Assembly (NCBI RefSeq): GCF_000499845.2
Contig: NC_023749.2
Location: 36,963,843-37,027,842 of the forward strand
Source of the DNA: Phaseolus vulgaris
Lineage: Eukaryota; Streptophyta; Magnoliopsida; Fabales; Fabaceae
DNA length: 64,000 nt
Direction: 5' to 3'
Shown: positions 34,252 through 44,290 of the stretch, one piece after another
How the letters are laid out: the number at the start of each line of letters is the position of its first letter
How positions within the stretch are numbered: the stretch's first letter is position 1
Program-made: the position numbers and the translations under genes
Notes under the pieces: generated by a model
Databases searched by the model: none
Seen by the model: only the letters and a program-made list of their open reading frames with translations
Told to the model about the DNA's origin: nothing

Positions 34252-34566
34252 TGTTAGAGACTAATTAATTTCTATTAATTTAACTAAAAAGAGAATGTGA
34301 CAAAGTTTTTTATGGAACTACTGATAAATGCATCTAATTTTAAAAAATATGTCGAGAAGAAATAGTAATAATAGAATTATAATTTAAGTTTAACAATAAA
34401 CATCTTTTTTATCTTATATAAAGAGTTGGCAATTGCAAAACTTTTAAAAATTTGAAAGAGGTAGACTGAATAATAATTTGGTAAGACCATTAATAAATCC
34501 TTTATGTTCTGTTAAAAATTGATTTTGTTGGGATTCATTTTTACTTTGCTATTTTTGTTTATGAAG

Positions 34567-34860
34567 GTTGAACAACAGAGAAAACATGTTGTTTCAAGCA
34601 TTTATTGCTATATGAAGCAGCATAAAGTGTCAAGGAAATGTGCCATTGAAGAACTACAAAAGTTAGTTGAGGATGCTTGGAAGGACATAAATGATGCATG
34701 CTTAGCTCCTACTCAAGTACCAACGACTTTTCTTATGCGTGCAGTCAACTTTGCACGTGTGATCGATGTGTTTTACAAAGATGAAGATAACTATACAAAT
34801 GCAGGAGGGATAATGAAGGATCATATTGAATCTTTATTAGTTAAAAAGATTTCCCTATAA
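34567..34860 (+). pseudogene. Terpene synthase last exon (locus 2)
   Basis: After acceptor TTTATGAAG the exon reads VEQQRKHVVSSIYCYMKQHK, then VEDAWKDINDACLAP and FLMRAVNFARVIDVFYKDED, ending in a TAA at 34858-34860. This is the C-terminal exon of plant sesquiterpene synthases, with the R(A/V)xNxAR and DxYT-like region (DNYTNAGG) conserved. It is undamaged, so loss of the gene was by deletion of upstream exons, not by gradual decay of this end. Confidence 0.9.
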
Positions 34861-35269
34861 GCTAGAAGCTTTGGTCTTTTATCAATTATTGTTGATCAAC
34901 TTTGGTCTTTTATTAATTACATGTTGATTGAATATCACTTTCAGATTGCTCGACAAGTCGATCGAAGAACAAATATTTGTCAAAAAGGAAGACTTCTTTC
35001 AATTAATAACTTTTGGAAATAGTAAACATCTTGTTGGAAGGCGAGTTGCATCCATACAATTCCAAGCAAATTGAACCTAAGGTTACCTTTGGAGGCAGCA
35101 AAATATGTAAATTAATGGAGGAAGTGAAGAAGTGAATCATTGCTAGTAGTTTCACATAAAAACTTGGAGAGATAAAGAACTATTTCATGGTTCTCCTAGC
35201 CTAGGTTCACTTGAACTCTAGCAAAGAGAAAGTTGAGACAAGAGAGCAAATGAATGTAATTTAGGTAGA
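34861..35269. other. TPS 3' flank, nothing firmly recognised
   Basis: A short stretch near 35040-35110 can be read as ELHPYNSKQIEPKVTFGG but I cannot assign it. No other feature was seen. Confidence 0.4.
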
Positions 35270-35581
35270 GTTTCTATTAAGAAGTGAACTTTAAGTGTAA
35301 CTCAATCTTATAAAACCAACTTATAAAATAAGGTTTGCTCCACTTATATACTATGAATTGTTCTTATCTCTAGTCGATGTGAGATCTCAAATACAACTCC
35401 CTCACACTGAGACCTGTCAACTCTTAAGTGGGACTATATATTATGGGTGGTTTGATAGCAATCCGATAGCAGGTGGCCTGATAAGCCCAACAAACCCTCG
35501 CTATGATAGACTCTAAATGACTTCGATACCATATTAAGTAGTGAACTTTAAACCTAACTCAATCTTATAAAATTGGCTTAT
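35270..35581 (+). repeat. TRIM-like repeat: one LTR-like unit, interior and the start of a second unit
   Basis: The unit AACTCAATCTTATAAAA followed by TATATACTATGAA and TAGTCGATGTGAGATCT occurs at 35277-35400. A similar unit starts at 35535 and is cut at 35581 by a CACTA insertion; it continues at 45746-45825. Between the units, near 35525, GATACCAT resembles a minus-oriented tRNA-Met primer site. A very short element with two terminal repeats and no coding region fits a TRIM. The class is inferred. Confidence 0.6.
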
Positions 35582-35690
35582 CACTACAACAAAATTTAAT
35601 TTTAATGGAGGTTTATTACCGGAGGTTATGATAACCTCTGATAAGACCGTCCTTAGCGGGAGTTTTCTAAACCCCCGATAAGTGTATTAT
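35582..35690. repeat. Left terminus and subterminal repeats of the gene-carrying CACTA
   Basis: CACTACAACAAAATTT is followed by GGAGGTT, CCGGAGGTTATGATAACC and AGCGGGAGTTTTCTAAACCC, short words that recur in complement at the right end. Confidence 0.8.
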
Positions 35691-37042
35691 GATTTTTTTT
35701 CTTATTTTTTACTTTCGGTATTTTCAATACAGAGAGGCAAATACATTCCTTTTAACAAAAAAGTTTTTTTTCATGTTGCCCTAAAAAAAGTCTCTGTTTA
35801 GAATTCAAAACTCTTCCCATTTTCATCTCTCAAAATTTTCGGCACAAAAAGATTTATGTCTTCTTGTACCCTATTTGATTTCTCACAAATTGGTTTCTTT
35901 CCCCATTTCTCGCACCCTACTTCTTTGTCTATGAGCGTTTTTCTTTCACTAGTGCGTTTAGTGGTGGCTTTTCCTTTCGGCGATGCGTGAGTTTTCCTTC
36001 AAATGTACTTCTTTGCCTACGAGCGTTTTCCTTCAAATGTACTTCTTTGTCTACGAGCGTTTTCCTTCCGGCGGTGCGTGGGTTTTCCTTCCGATGGTGC
36101 ATTCCACGAATTTGGAACCATGTCTTACTATCATCAATTCTTCTCTCGTCTCGCTATTCTTTACTTTTCTAAATTTTATTCTTTAGTTTTTGCTCTTCTT
36201 TATGTAGAATAGGTCGATGGCAAATTGTGTAGCTATACATATTAGGAATTATCATTTTCTAAAATTACTAAGAAGAAAGAGAAAGGGACGTGTTATTTGA
36301 AATCATGCATGTAGGATTTTGTTTCTCCCTTTTGTGTTATTGGATTTCAGTTTATGTTGGATTGAAACACTAATTATATCAGTTTAAAGGTTGAATTATT
36401 TATGACTAATTATTGAATTTTATTTTAGTTTGCTATTCTTGTTCTTACTTATTGTTCAAAGATCTAATTGTTTGTTATTGTCATGTTAAAGGTAGATTTT
36501 ACAGACCTTGAGTCCTGCTTTGACGTTTTTCTTAACTAGGATGTTACTAATGACAAAGTAAGCAACTCCTTAACAAATATAGATTTTTTTTAAAATGTGA
36601 TTGCTTGTCTCTGTCTTGATTATTGATCTGTTATTGCTTCTTTGCAATAGGTATACCAAGGAACAGTATAACCAATTATTCTTACAATTTTTTAGAGAAC
36701 AAAAGCTACTTGTTTTACTTACGTTACGGCCAGGGGCACGCAACCAAGGATTGTAGTTACCGCTCCTAGGATTAGCATGCCTGTTGCAGGTTTAGAAACC
36801 TCTTAATCTATTTATGTAGTTGTTCTTAGGTTCTTCCTTAAATGTGATTTCCACATCTTCTTTATTCTTTAGTGTTTGACTTTTTTTTCATGTGTTTCTG
36901 TTGTGACTGCAAGTGATTTGCCTTTTGGTGTCTCCTACAGATAATTCTACAACTCCAATAATTATCTCATGATCTCGCTGATTTATAGATTGGGAGTTCG
37001 TTATTAATGTTTGAATTATTTGGTTAGTGCTTACATTTTTTA
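35691..37042 (+). other. Interior of the gene-carrying CACTA, exon-like pieces not identified
   Basis: A repeated word (GAGCGTTTTCCTTC with ACTTCTTTGTCTACGAGCG) occurs near 35930-36075 and generates overlapping open frames. Stretches near 36490-36560 and 36700-36790 end at good GT donors (GACAAA/GTAAGC and TTGCAG/GTTTAG) and look like captured exons, but I do not recognise the protein. Confidence 0.4.
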
Positions 37043-37282
37043 TGTTCCCTGTTATTTTACTGTTGGGCTGGGCCCTCTCTCACAAAACTGTTGGGCTGAG
37101 TCCTCTCTCCTTTCGTTCTCCACGTGTATATATATATGACTCAATGCATGCAACTCCATGCATGAAAAACGTGAAACATTACGTTAATAATAAAAGCTTT
37201 AGTTTCTCTCTCATTGTTACTGTTCATCTTCTCTTTCCTTGGCTCTGCCCTTTATTACTCACTGTGGGAACGCAGAACTTCA
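37043..37282 (+). repeat. 5' LTR of the intact copia element
   Basis: 240 bp from TGTTCCCTG to AGAACTTCA. A TATATATATATGACTC box near 37126 is the likely promoter, followed by the word ATGCATGCAACTCCATGCAT. Confidence 0.92.
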
Positions 37283-37285
37283 AAA

Positions 37286-37297
37286 TGGTATCAGAGC
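37286..37297 (+). other. Primer binding site of the intact copia element
   Basis: TGGTATCAGAGC, identical to the standard plant copia tRNA-Met primer site, three bases after the LTR. Confidence 0.9.
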
Positions 37298-37416
37298 GGG
37301 TCTAACCCGCTCTGCTCTCCGCTGCAAACTGGTTGTCTTTTAAACTCTGCTATCTTATCTTGCTCTCTTCGTTCTTCGTTTTTTTTCCTTTTGCTTCTTG
37401 CTTTGTTTTTCCGACA

Positions 37417-40400
37417 ATGGCTGCCAGTATACAAGATTCATTCAAGAATGATCTACAAAACCCCGCTAGTCCATATTATCTCCATCCTGGAGAAAACCCA
37501 GGCATGGTGCTGGTCACGCCACATCTTGATGGAACAAACTATCATTCATGGAGCAGAGCAATGAAACGTGCGTTGCTGTCGAAAAACAAATACAAATTTG
37601 TCAATGGTGAGATTCTTGAACCCTCACGTAATGATGCCAAATACGAAGCATGGGAGAGATGCAACGTTACAGTAGTTTCCTGGATTACACGAAGCCTTAG
37701 CACACAGATTGCACAAAGCACTGTGTACATTGATAATGCAAAAGATCTATGGAACGATCTTGAAGAAAGATTCTCAAAAGGGAGTCATTTTCGCATTTCT
37801 GACCTTCTACAAGAAATCAATTCTATCAAACAGGGTGAAAGAAGCATCAATGAGTACTACACTGATTCTAAAACGTTATGGGAAGAGCTGGATTCTCTGC
37901 ATCCTCTACCTACCTGCACCTGCAAATCGAAATGTACGTGCAATGTGATTAAAACCATGGCAGAATACAGAGAATCAGAGAGAATCATGTGCTTTTTGAA
38001 GGGATTGGGAGAGAGCTACAACACTGTAAAAACGCAAGTCTTATTAATGGATCCCCTTCCAGGGGTCAACCGTGTCTTCTCTCTGGTTCTGCAACAGGAG
38101 AGACATCTAAACGAAAGTGCAGTAGTGGATACAAAAATTCTCATCAACAATGCCAACCAATATGGTCAAAAGATGAATGGAAAGAACAACGGTACTAACC
38201 CTACATGGCGCAATTATGGAAGAGGAAGAGGAAGAGGAAAGAATTATGGAAAACAATGCTCTTTTTGCAATAAAATGAATCACACGGCCGACGAGTGCTA
38301 CTCAAAGCATGGGTTCCCTCCTTGGATCAAACAGAGAATGGGTCATGCTGCGAATGCCATGGAAAGTGAGGTGAGTAGTGAAACAGAGAAAGGAAAGAAT
38401 ACACATAATGATGCTTACAGTGATCAAGTTCTAAAGGATCTTGACTCTGAGCAATTACGACAACTTGTGAATATGATTCAAGACTGCAAAGGAAAACAGA
38501 AAGTGGTGAATAACAGCATTGGAGATTTTTCAAAAGCAAGCAACATGGGTAAGGAAGGTAAAAGTTTCTGGATACTTGACACTGGGGCCACGGATCATGT
38601 AACATGTTCTATTTCTTCCTTTGTAAACTATTACAAGATAAAGCCTGTGAATGTTAAACTACCTAATAACCATGATGTTATTGCTACTCACGCTGGGACT
38701 ATCATTTTGACTCATAACATTACTCTCCATAATGTATTATATATACCCGCTTTCACTTTAAATATCCTCTCTGTGCAAAGGCTGATAACTTCTTTGAGGT
38801 GTAAGCTTATTTTCACTGACAATGTTTGCCAGATACAGGAGAGGTCTACTTCGAAGATGATTGGTCAAGCTAACATTGTGAATGGGTTGTATCATCTGCA
38901 CACGAATGAGAAAGAAAACCTGATATGCTTCTTACGACAACAAAGAAGTTTTGAAGCTGCTAAAGATCTCAATATATGGCATTGTAGAATGGGTCACCCA
39001 TCAAAGAGGGTATTAGAAAAACTTGCTAAGCAATACACTGATATACACTTTGCTGATATAGATGTATGCACCCCTTGTCATCTTGCTAAGCAACACAAAC
39101 TACCCTTCCCCTTGAACAAAACCAGTAGCGAACACGTTTTTGATTTAATTCACATGGATATATGGGGACCTTTAAATGTTAATTCTTTGCATGGTCACAG
39201 ATATTTTTTAACCATTGTTGACGATCATAGTAGATATACATGGATTCATCTTATGAAAAGTAAAAGTGAAACTAGAGACTACATGCAACATTTCATTGCT
39301 CACATCAAAAACCAATTTAATAAAGATATAAAAGCTATTAGAACTGATAATGGAAAAGAGTTTTGTTGGAAAGATTTCTATGATAAACATGGCATAATAC
39401 ACCAAACATCTTGTAATGAAACACCTGAACAGAATTCTACTGTTGAGAGAAAACATCAACACATTCTCAATATTGCTCGCTGCATTTTGTATCAGTCCAA
39501 CTTGCCAAATCCTTTCTGGTCTTATGCTGTTTTACACTCTGTGCACCTTATAAATCGCTTACCTTCTCCTGTTATTAAAAACGAATGCCCATATAAACTG
39601 TTGTATGGAAGCTTGCCTGACCTTTCCAACGTTAAGGTGTTTGGGTGTCTCTGCTTTGCTTCTACACTTGAGCAAAATAGACACAAGCTGGACCCCAGGG
39701 CACGCAAGTGCATTTTTCTTGGTTTCAAACATGGTACCAAGGGTTATGTAGTAATAGACATTCACTCTAGAGAGATCTTCACATCAAGGAATGTGATATT
39801 CTATGAGACTTATTTTTGTAATTCGAAAAATGAAAATGGTAATGATACCGCACTCGAAGACATTGATTCTGCTATATATGATGCTGCACCTCCTAAGCCT
39901 GCTGTGACCGAAGAGAACACTGAACAAGAAGAGCCTAGACGATCCATGAGAATCAAGAAACCACCAACTTATTTGGAGGACTATCATCACAGCATAATGG
40001 CATCACCATGCAGCAATGTGACACAGAAAAGCAAGGTACTGTATCCCCTTAGCTCTGTCATATCTTATAAAGGATTAGCAAAAAGTCATCTAAAATATGC
40101 TCTGTCAATTTCATGCCAAAATGAACCTCAAAACTATGAGGAAGCCAAGCAATATCCTGAATGGAGGGAAGCCATGAAAGCAGAAATAAAAGCTCTTGAA
40201 GAGAATGAAACTTGGAAGATAGTGGAGCTCCCACCAAACAAAACAGCCATCGGGTGCAAGTGGGTTTTCAAAATTAAGCGGAAAGCTAATGGAGACATAG
40301 AGAGATACAAGGCAAGACTTGTAGCAAAGGGCTACACACAGCGTGAAGGGATTGATTACATGGAGACATACTCACCTGTGGCAAGACTCACAACGATTCG

Positions 40401-41658
40401 CACCATCCTAGCAGTGGCATCCACCATGAATTGGTACCTTGAACAGCTCGATGTTAACAATGCTTTTTTGCATGGTGACCTAGAAGAGGAAGTCTACATG
40501 GAATTGCCACCAGGCATTGCCTCCAAGAAGGCCCATCAGGTATGTCGTTTGATGAAGTCCATCTATGGTCTAAAGCAAGCAAGCAAACGCTGGTATGATA
40601 AGCTTACCTCCTTCCTTCATTCCATTAATTTTACGCACTCCAAAGCTGACAACTCACTTTTTGTGAGAAACATTGAGGATTCCTTCATTGCACTTCTTGT
40701 ATACGTAGACGATATTCTCATTACTGGAAACAATGCTGATGACATTAATGCAGTAAAAGATTCCTTAAATACAGCATTTAAAATAAAAGACTTAGGTCAT
40801 TTGAAGTTCTTTTTAGGTCTAGAGATCGCTAGGACTGTGAAAGGCATTCATATTTGTCAACGCAAGTATGCTCTTGAGATTTTGGCAGATGCAGGGATGC
40901 TGAATGCTAAACCAGCAGCCACACCTATGGTGCAAAAGAATGAAACTCTGTTCGACAAAGATGCAGCGGTGCATGAAGTCTCCATGTACAGAAGAATCAT
41001 TGGAAGACTGCTTTACTTGGTAAATACAAGGCCTGACATTAGTTTTTCTGTGCAATTCCTTAGTCAATTTGTTGAGGCACCCACGAAAGCACACCATCAA
41101 GCAGCACAAAGAATTCTTCGCTACATAAAAGCCTCTCCAGCTCAAGGTCTTTTTTATCCCAGAGACACAAGCTGGCAGATCAAGGCATTCAGCGACTCAG
41201 ATTGGGCATCATGCGTTACAACACGACGCTCTACCACTGGCTTCTGCATTTTCCTTGGTGAATCTTTGATATCATGGAGAACCAAAAAGCAAAGCACCAT
41301 ATCTCGTTCTTCATCTGAAGCAGAGTATCGAGCTCTTGCAGCTACTAGTTGCGAGATTCAATGGCTAAGTTTCTTGCTTGAAGATCTACGCATTACTTCT
41401 GATGGAGTTGCCAGCCTATTTTGTGACAGTCAATCAGCAAGGCATATAGCACAAAATAACAGCTTCCATGAAAGAACGAAGCATATAGAAATAGACTACC
41501 ATGTAGTGAGGGAGAAGCTGCGTCAAGGTCTTTTCCACCTATTGCCTATTCGCACAGAAAACCAACCTGCTGATCTTCTTACCAAATCTCTTAACAAAGA
41601 GATCTTTTACAAATTCCTTTCCAAGCTTGGTGTGTTAAACATTCACCCACCAGCTTGA
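37417..41658 (+). CDS. Ty1/copia gag-pol polyprotein, intact
   Basis: The polyprotein of 1,414 residues starts at MAASIQDSF; an upstream in-frame ATG at 37333 would add 28 mostly hydrophobic residues and is less likely. In order, numbered from 37333: UBN2 gag (about 70-250); CCHC knuckle CSFCNKMNHTADEC (about 309-322); protease WILDTGATDH (about 412); GAG-pre-integrase HCRMGHP with CTPCH (about 550-580); integrase with HMDIWGP, RTDNGKEF and STVERKH (Asp, Asp, Glu near 608, 672, 704); reverse transcriptase from ETWKIVELPP (about 955) with YVDDILITG (about 1123); RNase H with FSDSDWASC and EAEYRAL (about 1287-1340). The product would form virus-like particles and make and integrate cDNA. No stop or frameshift is seen. 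Confidence 0.95.
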   Translation: MAASIQDSFKNDLQNPASPYYLHPGENPGMVLVTPHLDGTNYHSWSRAMKRALLSKNKYKFVNGEILEPSRNDAKYEAWERCNVTVVSWITRSLSTQIAQSTVYIDNAKDLWNDLEERFSKGSHFRISDLLQEINSIKQGERSINEYYTDSKTLWEELDSLHPLPTCTCKSKCTCNVIKTMAEYRESERIMCFLKGLGESYNTVKTQVLLMDPLPGVNRVFSLVLQQERHLNESAVVDTKILINNANQYGQKMNGKNNGTNPTWRNYGRGRGRGKNYGKQCSFCNKMNHTADECYSKHGFPPWIKQRMGHAANAMESEVSSETEKGKNTHNDAYSDQVLKDLDSEQLRQLVNMIQDCKGKQKVVNNSIGDFSKASNMGKEGKSFWILDTGATDHVTCSISSFVNYYKIKPVNVKLPNNHDVIATHAGTIILTHNITLHNVLYIPAFTLNILSVQRLITSLRCKLIFTDNVCQIQERSTSKMIGQANIVNGLYHLHTNEKENLICFLRQQRSFEAAKDLNIWHCRMGHPSKRVLEKLAKQYTDIHFADIDVCTPCHLAKQHKLPFPLNKTSSEHVFDLIHMDIWGPLNVNSLHGHRYFLTIVDDHSRYTWIHLMKSKSETRDYMQHFIAHIKNQFNKDIKAIRTDNGKEFCWKDFYDKHGIIHQTSCNETPEQNSTVERKHQHILNIARCILYQSNLPNPFWSYAVLHSVHLINRLPSPVIKNECPYKLLYGSLPDLSNVKVFGCLCFASTLEQNRHKLDPRARKCIFLGFKHGTKGYVVIDIHSREIFTSRNVIFYETYFCNSKNENGNDTALEDIDSAIYDAAPPKPAVTEENTEQEEPRRSMRIKKPPTYLEDYHHSIMASPCSNVTQKSKVLYPLSSVISYKGLAKSHLKYALSISCQNEPQNYEEAKQYPEWREAMKAEIKALEENETWKIVELPPNKTAIGCKWVFKIKRKANGDIERYKARLVAKGYTQREGIDYMETYSPVARLTTIRTILAVASTMNWYLEQLDVNNAFLHGDLEEEVYMELPPGIASKKAHQVCRLMKSIYGLKQASKRWYDKLTSFLHSINFTHSKADNSLFVRNIEDSFIALLVYVDDILITGNNADDINAVKDSLNTAFKIKDLGHLKFFLGLEIARTVKGIHICQRKYALEILADAGMLNAKPAATPMVQKNETLFDKDAAVHEVSMYRRIIGRLLYLVNTRPDISFSVQFLSQFVEAPTKAHHQAAQRILRYIKASPAQGLFYPRDTSWQIKAFSDSDWASCVTTRRSTTGFCIFLGESLISWRTKKQSTISRSSSEAEYRALAATSCEIQWLSFLLEDLRITSDGVASLFCDSQSARHIAQNNSFHERTKHIEIDYHVVREKLRQGLFHLLPIRTENQPADLLTKSLNKEIFYKFLSKLGVLNIHPPA

Positions 41659-41671
41659 GGAGGCGTTTTGA
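41654..41671 (+). other. Polypurine tract of the intact copia element
   Basis: GCTTGAGGAGGCGTTTTGA lies directly before the 3' LTR and overlaps the stop codon of the polyprotein (TGA at 41656-41658). Confidence 0.75.
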
Positions 41672-41913
41672 TGTTCCCTGTTATTTTACTGTTGGGCTGG
41701 GCCCTCTCTCACAAAACTGTTGGGGTGAGTCTTCTCTCCTTTCGTTCTCCACGTGTATATATATATATGACTCAATGCATGCAACTCCATGCATGAAAAA
41801 CGTTAAACATTACGTTAATAATAAAAGCTTTAGTTTCTCTCTCATTGTTACTGTTCATCTTCTCTTTCCTTGGCTCTGCCCTTTATTACTCACTGTGGGA
41901 ACGCAGAACTTCA
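41672..41913 (+). repeat. 3' LTR of the intact copia element
   Basis: 242 bp, from TGTTCCCTG to AGAACTTCA. It differs from the 5' LTR at GGGGTG, GTCTTC and CGTTAAAC and by one extra TA pair. Confidence 0.92.
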
Positions 41914-42920
41914 AAATATATTATTAGTCTATTATCATTATTCCCAGTACTATAGCTATACCTTATAATGTGTCTCGCGAGGGTATGCATAAAAACTACA
42001 GTACATTAGTTTAAAATATAAATATTAAAAGATAAAACTTATTTATAGTTAAATAAGTAACTAAACTTGGTTATTATGTTGAGCATGCTACAGTTGTTAA
42101 GGTAATTGTGAGATTTCTTAAGATCCACGTATTAAAAAAAAATAAAAATGAAAGAGCTATCTTTATTCTGTTTATATTTGAAATAAATCTAAATTGAATG
42201 GTGCTCACACCAATCATGTTGTACATAGTTAGTTTAGTGTTTTTTCTTAGATATGATATTATTATGAAAAAGAGAAAAAGATGAAATCTATAGTAGAGAG
42301 ACACTTGGAATCTAGTATTGTGTAAGTGTTGATGATGCTACCAGATTTGAAGGAATCACAAATATTTTTTGTATCTAGTATCTGCTGGTGATTGAAGTGT
42401 TTCCAAAAACACTTGGTGCCCTGATCTGTAATGACACTGTTACACATGTTATCATTTTTTTGTCTCCTATACGAAGAAAGCTGCAATCTCTGTAGTATAA
42501 GGTCTTTTACTATTAAAAAAATGAAGGTTTCTTATCTTCTTATTGAGCTTACATGATAAAGTATTCAATCCTTGCAGCACTCATTCTTCTAGATAAAAAA
42601 ATTGTCGCAAAAAGTGTTTTAGTTTCTGTTGTTGAGGAAACTATTTGATAATTTTGTATACTCATGTTCTTGGGTCAGATCTTTAAGATTTGGAATAACT
42701 CATTAAACAGGATATCAGGTTTTCCTCATTCATCATAGATGGCTTCTTCTGTTAGTTTAGTGGTCTATCCTCTTCCCATTCATTATTGCCATATTCATTT
42801 AATTGAATCATATATGCAATAAGTGTATGGCAATAATGACACAAACTTACATTTCATGACACAAACTTAGTTTAAAAGGTGGAACCAACAATAAAATATA
42901 TTATATAATAACAATCTATT
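41914..42920. other. CACTA interior upstream of the ascorbate oxidase piece
   Basis: No protein recognised. The last part probably includes promoter sequence captured with the ascorbate oxidase gene. Confidence 0.45.
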
Positions 42921-42931
42921 TCAGTTCATCC

Positions 42932-42942
42932 ATTATATAAAG
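42932..42942 (+). promoter_or_regulatory. TATA box of the captured ascorbate oxidase gene
   Basis: ATTATATAAAG lies about 85 bp before the ATG at 43022, with a pyrimidine-rich leader between (CTTTCTCTCTTTCTTACG). The captured piece therefore seems to include the native promoter and 5' leader. Activity is not known. Confidence 0.55.
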
Positions 42943-43021
42943 ACCATCCCAGTTTTTAACATCTCTCAACTATATCTCAATTAGCTTTCTCTCTTTCTTA
43001 CGCCTATTTTACTTGCTAGGC

Positions 43022-44036
43022 ATGGTTGAGCTTCCGTTCAGCTCAAGGGCTATTCCAACATTGCTCATTCTCTGTTTCTTCCTTATTTTTGGGAATTTCC
43101 ACAATGCAGAGGCCAGAAATAGACATTACAAATGGGAGGTGAAGAATGAGTATAGGTCCCCTGATTGCTTTAAGAAGCTTGTTATCACAATCAATGGAAT
43201 AACTCCAGGACCCACCATCCAGGCTCAGGAGGGTGACACGGTTGTTGTTCAACTTAACAACACTTTGATGACGGAAAACCTTTCCATTCACTGGCATGAG
43301 ATTAGACAAGTTTGGCTTCATCTTCTACCCAAAATATATTTTCAAAATATAAGCTTAAATAAAAAAAGATTTAAATGATTAATTTAGACTTTTCATATAT
43401 TGCTTGGCGGCACATTTATTTATCAGTTTGTTGTAGACAAGGTAAGTTCTAATATTCTACCCACATGAATAATCATATTAATTCCTTATCTTCTGTTTGC
43501 CGTTTGCTGTTCAATTCTTTCATACTTAACACCAAAACAGCTCTTAGTGTCTTATTTGCTTGAATCTTTTATGTTACAGCCTGGTATATATCTTTACCAT
43601 GCTCACTATGGAATGCAAAGGGAAGCGGGGCTATATGGACTAATTCGTGTGGCACCCCGTGACCCTGAACCCTTTACCTATGACTTTGACAAGCATTATT
43701 CTGAACGATTGGTACCACAAGAGCACTTATGAACAAGCTGCTGAACTATCTTCAATTGCCTTTCAATGGGTGGGAGAGCCTCAGGTAAATTAATTGTTCA
43801 ATGCAAAATCTACCATCTTTTCTATTTCCTTTCTTCAATGTGTAACTGTTGGTTTTATTCTTACTCTTTGTATATATTTGTTTTCCCCAATCACTTCTGA
43901 TTCATGGAAAAGGAAGATTCAACTGCTCCAAATCTCCAAGCTTGAGCACTGATGTTTGTGACATATCAAAATGTTCTCCCTTTATACAAACTGTGATCCC
44001 AGGCAAAACATACCGACTCAGAATTGGCTCCAAATA
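43022..44036 (+). pseudogene. Captured L-ascorbate oxidase gene fragment (multicopper oxidase, N-terminal half)
   Basis: The first exon starts MVELPFSSRAIPT with a signal peptide (LLILCFFLIFGNFHNAEA) and then HYKWEVKNEY, INGITPGPTIQAQEGDTVVV and SIHWHEIRQ (copper-ligand HWH; the next Gly is Glu). A deletion removes the following residues; GTFIYQFVVDK resumes near 43407 and ends at a GT donor. The next exon, after an intron near 43440-43580, reads PGIYLYHAHYGMQREAGLYG (second ligand block HAH). It then shifts frame to WYHKSTYEQAAELSS and FQWVGEPQ, with a donor at 43784. A third piece is LLIHGKGRFNCSKSPSLS then PGKTYRLRIGS, with a stop. The real enzyme oxidises ascorbate in the apoplast. This copy lacks domain 3 and cannot work. 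Confidence 0.85.
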
Positions 44037-44290
44037 GAGGTAATCAAAGGTTTTGTATATAAATAAATTTTCATCCATCCTTTCTAAACAAATCTTCTAA
44101 ACATTATCAATTTATTTTTTAGTTTACCAAGATAATCAGGTTATCAATTTATTCTGTAAACCACCTACAGAATCAGGTTAAGCTTTTCATGTGTTGCTTT
44201 GGTATTCATTGAAGTCCAATTTAGCTAACAATGATTTTTGGCCTTTTCAGTTTTAGTTTTAAATTTCTGATGTGGTGTTGTTGTTTACCA

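Larger units (their letters stand above)
37043..41913 (+). mobile_element. Young intact Ty1/copia retrotransposon
   Basis: The LTRs are 37043-37282 and 41672-41913. By hand they differ by three substitutions and one TA-repeat unit in about 241 bp, so insertion is recent. Between them are a perfect tRNA-Met primer site, one uninterrupted polyprotein and a purine tract. All domains needed for retrotransposition are present. Flanking 5-bp sequences (TTTTA and AAAAT) do not match, so the TSD is unclear. It lies inside the gene-carrying CACTA and therefore entered after the CACTA formed, or travelled with it. Confidence 0.92.

Noticed and set aside
29999..34860. A working terpene synthase gene with very long introns
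   Set aside because: Exons 1, 3, 4 and 5 could not be found on either strand between the preserved exons, so the catalytic DDxxD part is missing.
34990..35110. A conserved exon reading ELHPYNSKQIEPKVTFGG
   Set aside because: I cannot connect it to a known protein, and the frame is closed on both sides without convincing splice sites.
35983..36212. Three overlapping short proteins on the plus strand
   Set aside because: They arise from a repeated word (GAGCGTTTTCCTTC) read in three frames. There is no similarity to known proteins.
41730..41860. The ATGCATGCAACTCCATGCAT word in the copia LTR as a RY/Sph seed enhancer
   Set aside because: It contains CATGCA twice, which resembles the RY motif, but a single element match is too weak to call a regulated enhancer.
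43022..44036. A functional ascorbate oxidase gene
   Set aside because: A coding segment after HWHEIRQ is deleted, later exons are frameshifted and the C-terminal domain is absent. It lies inside a transposon.
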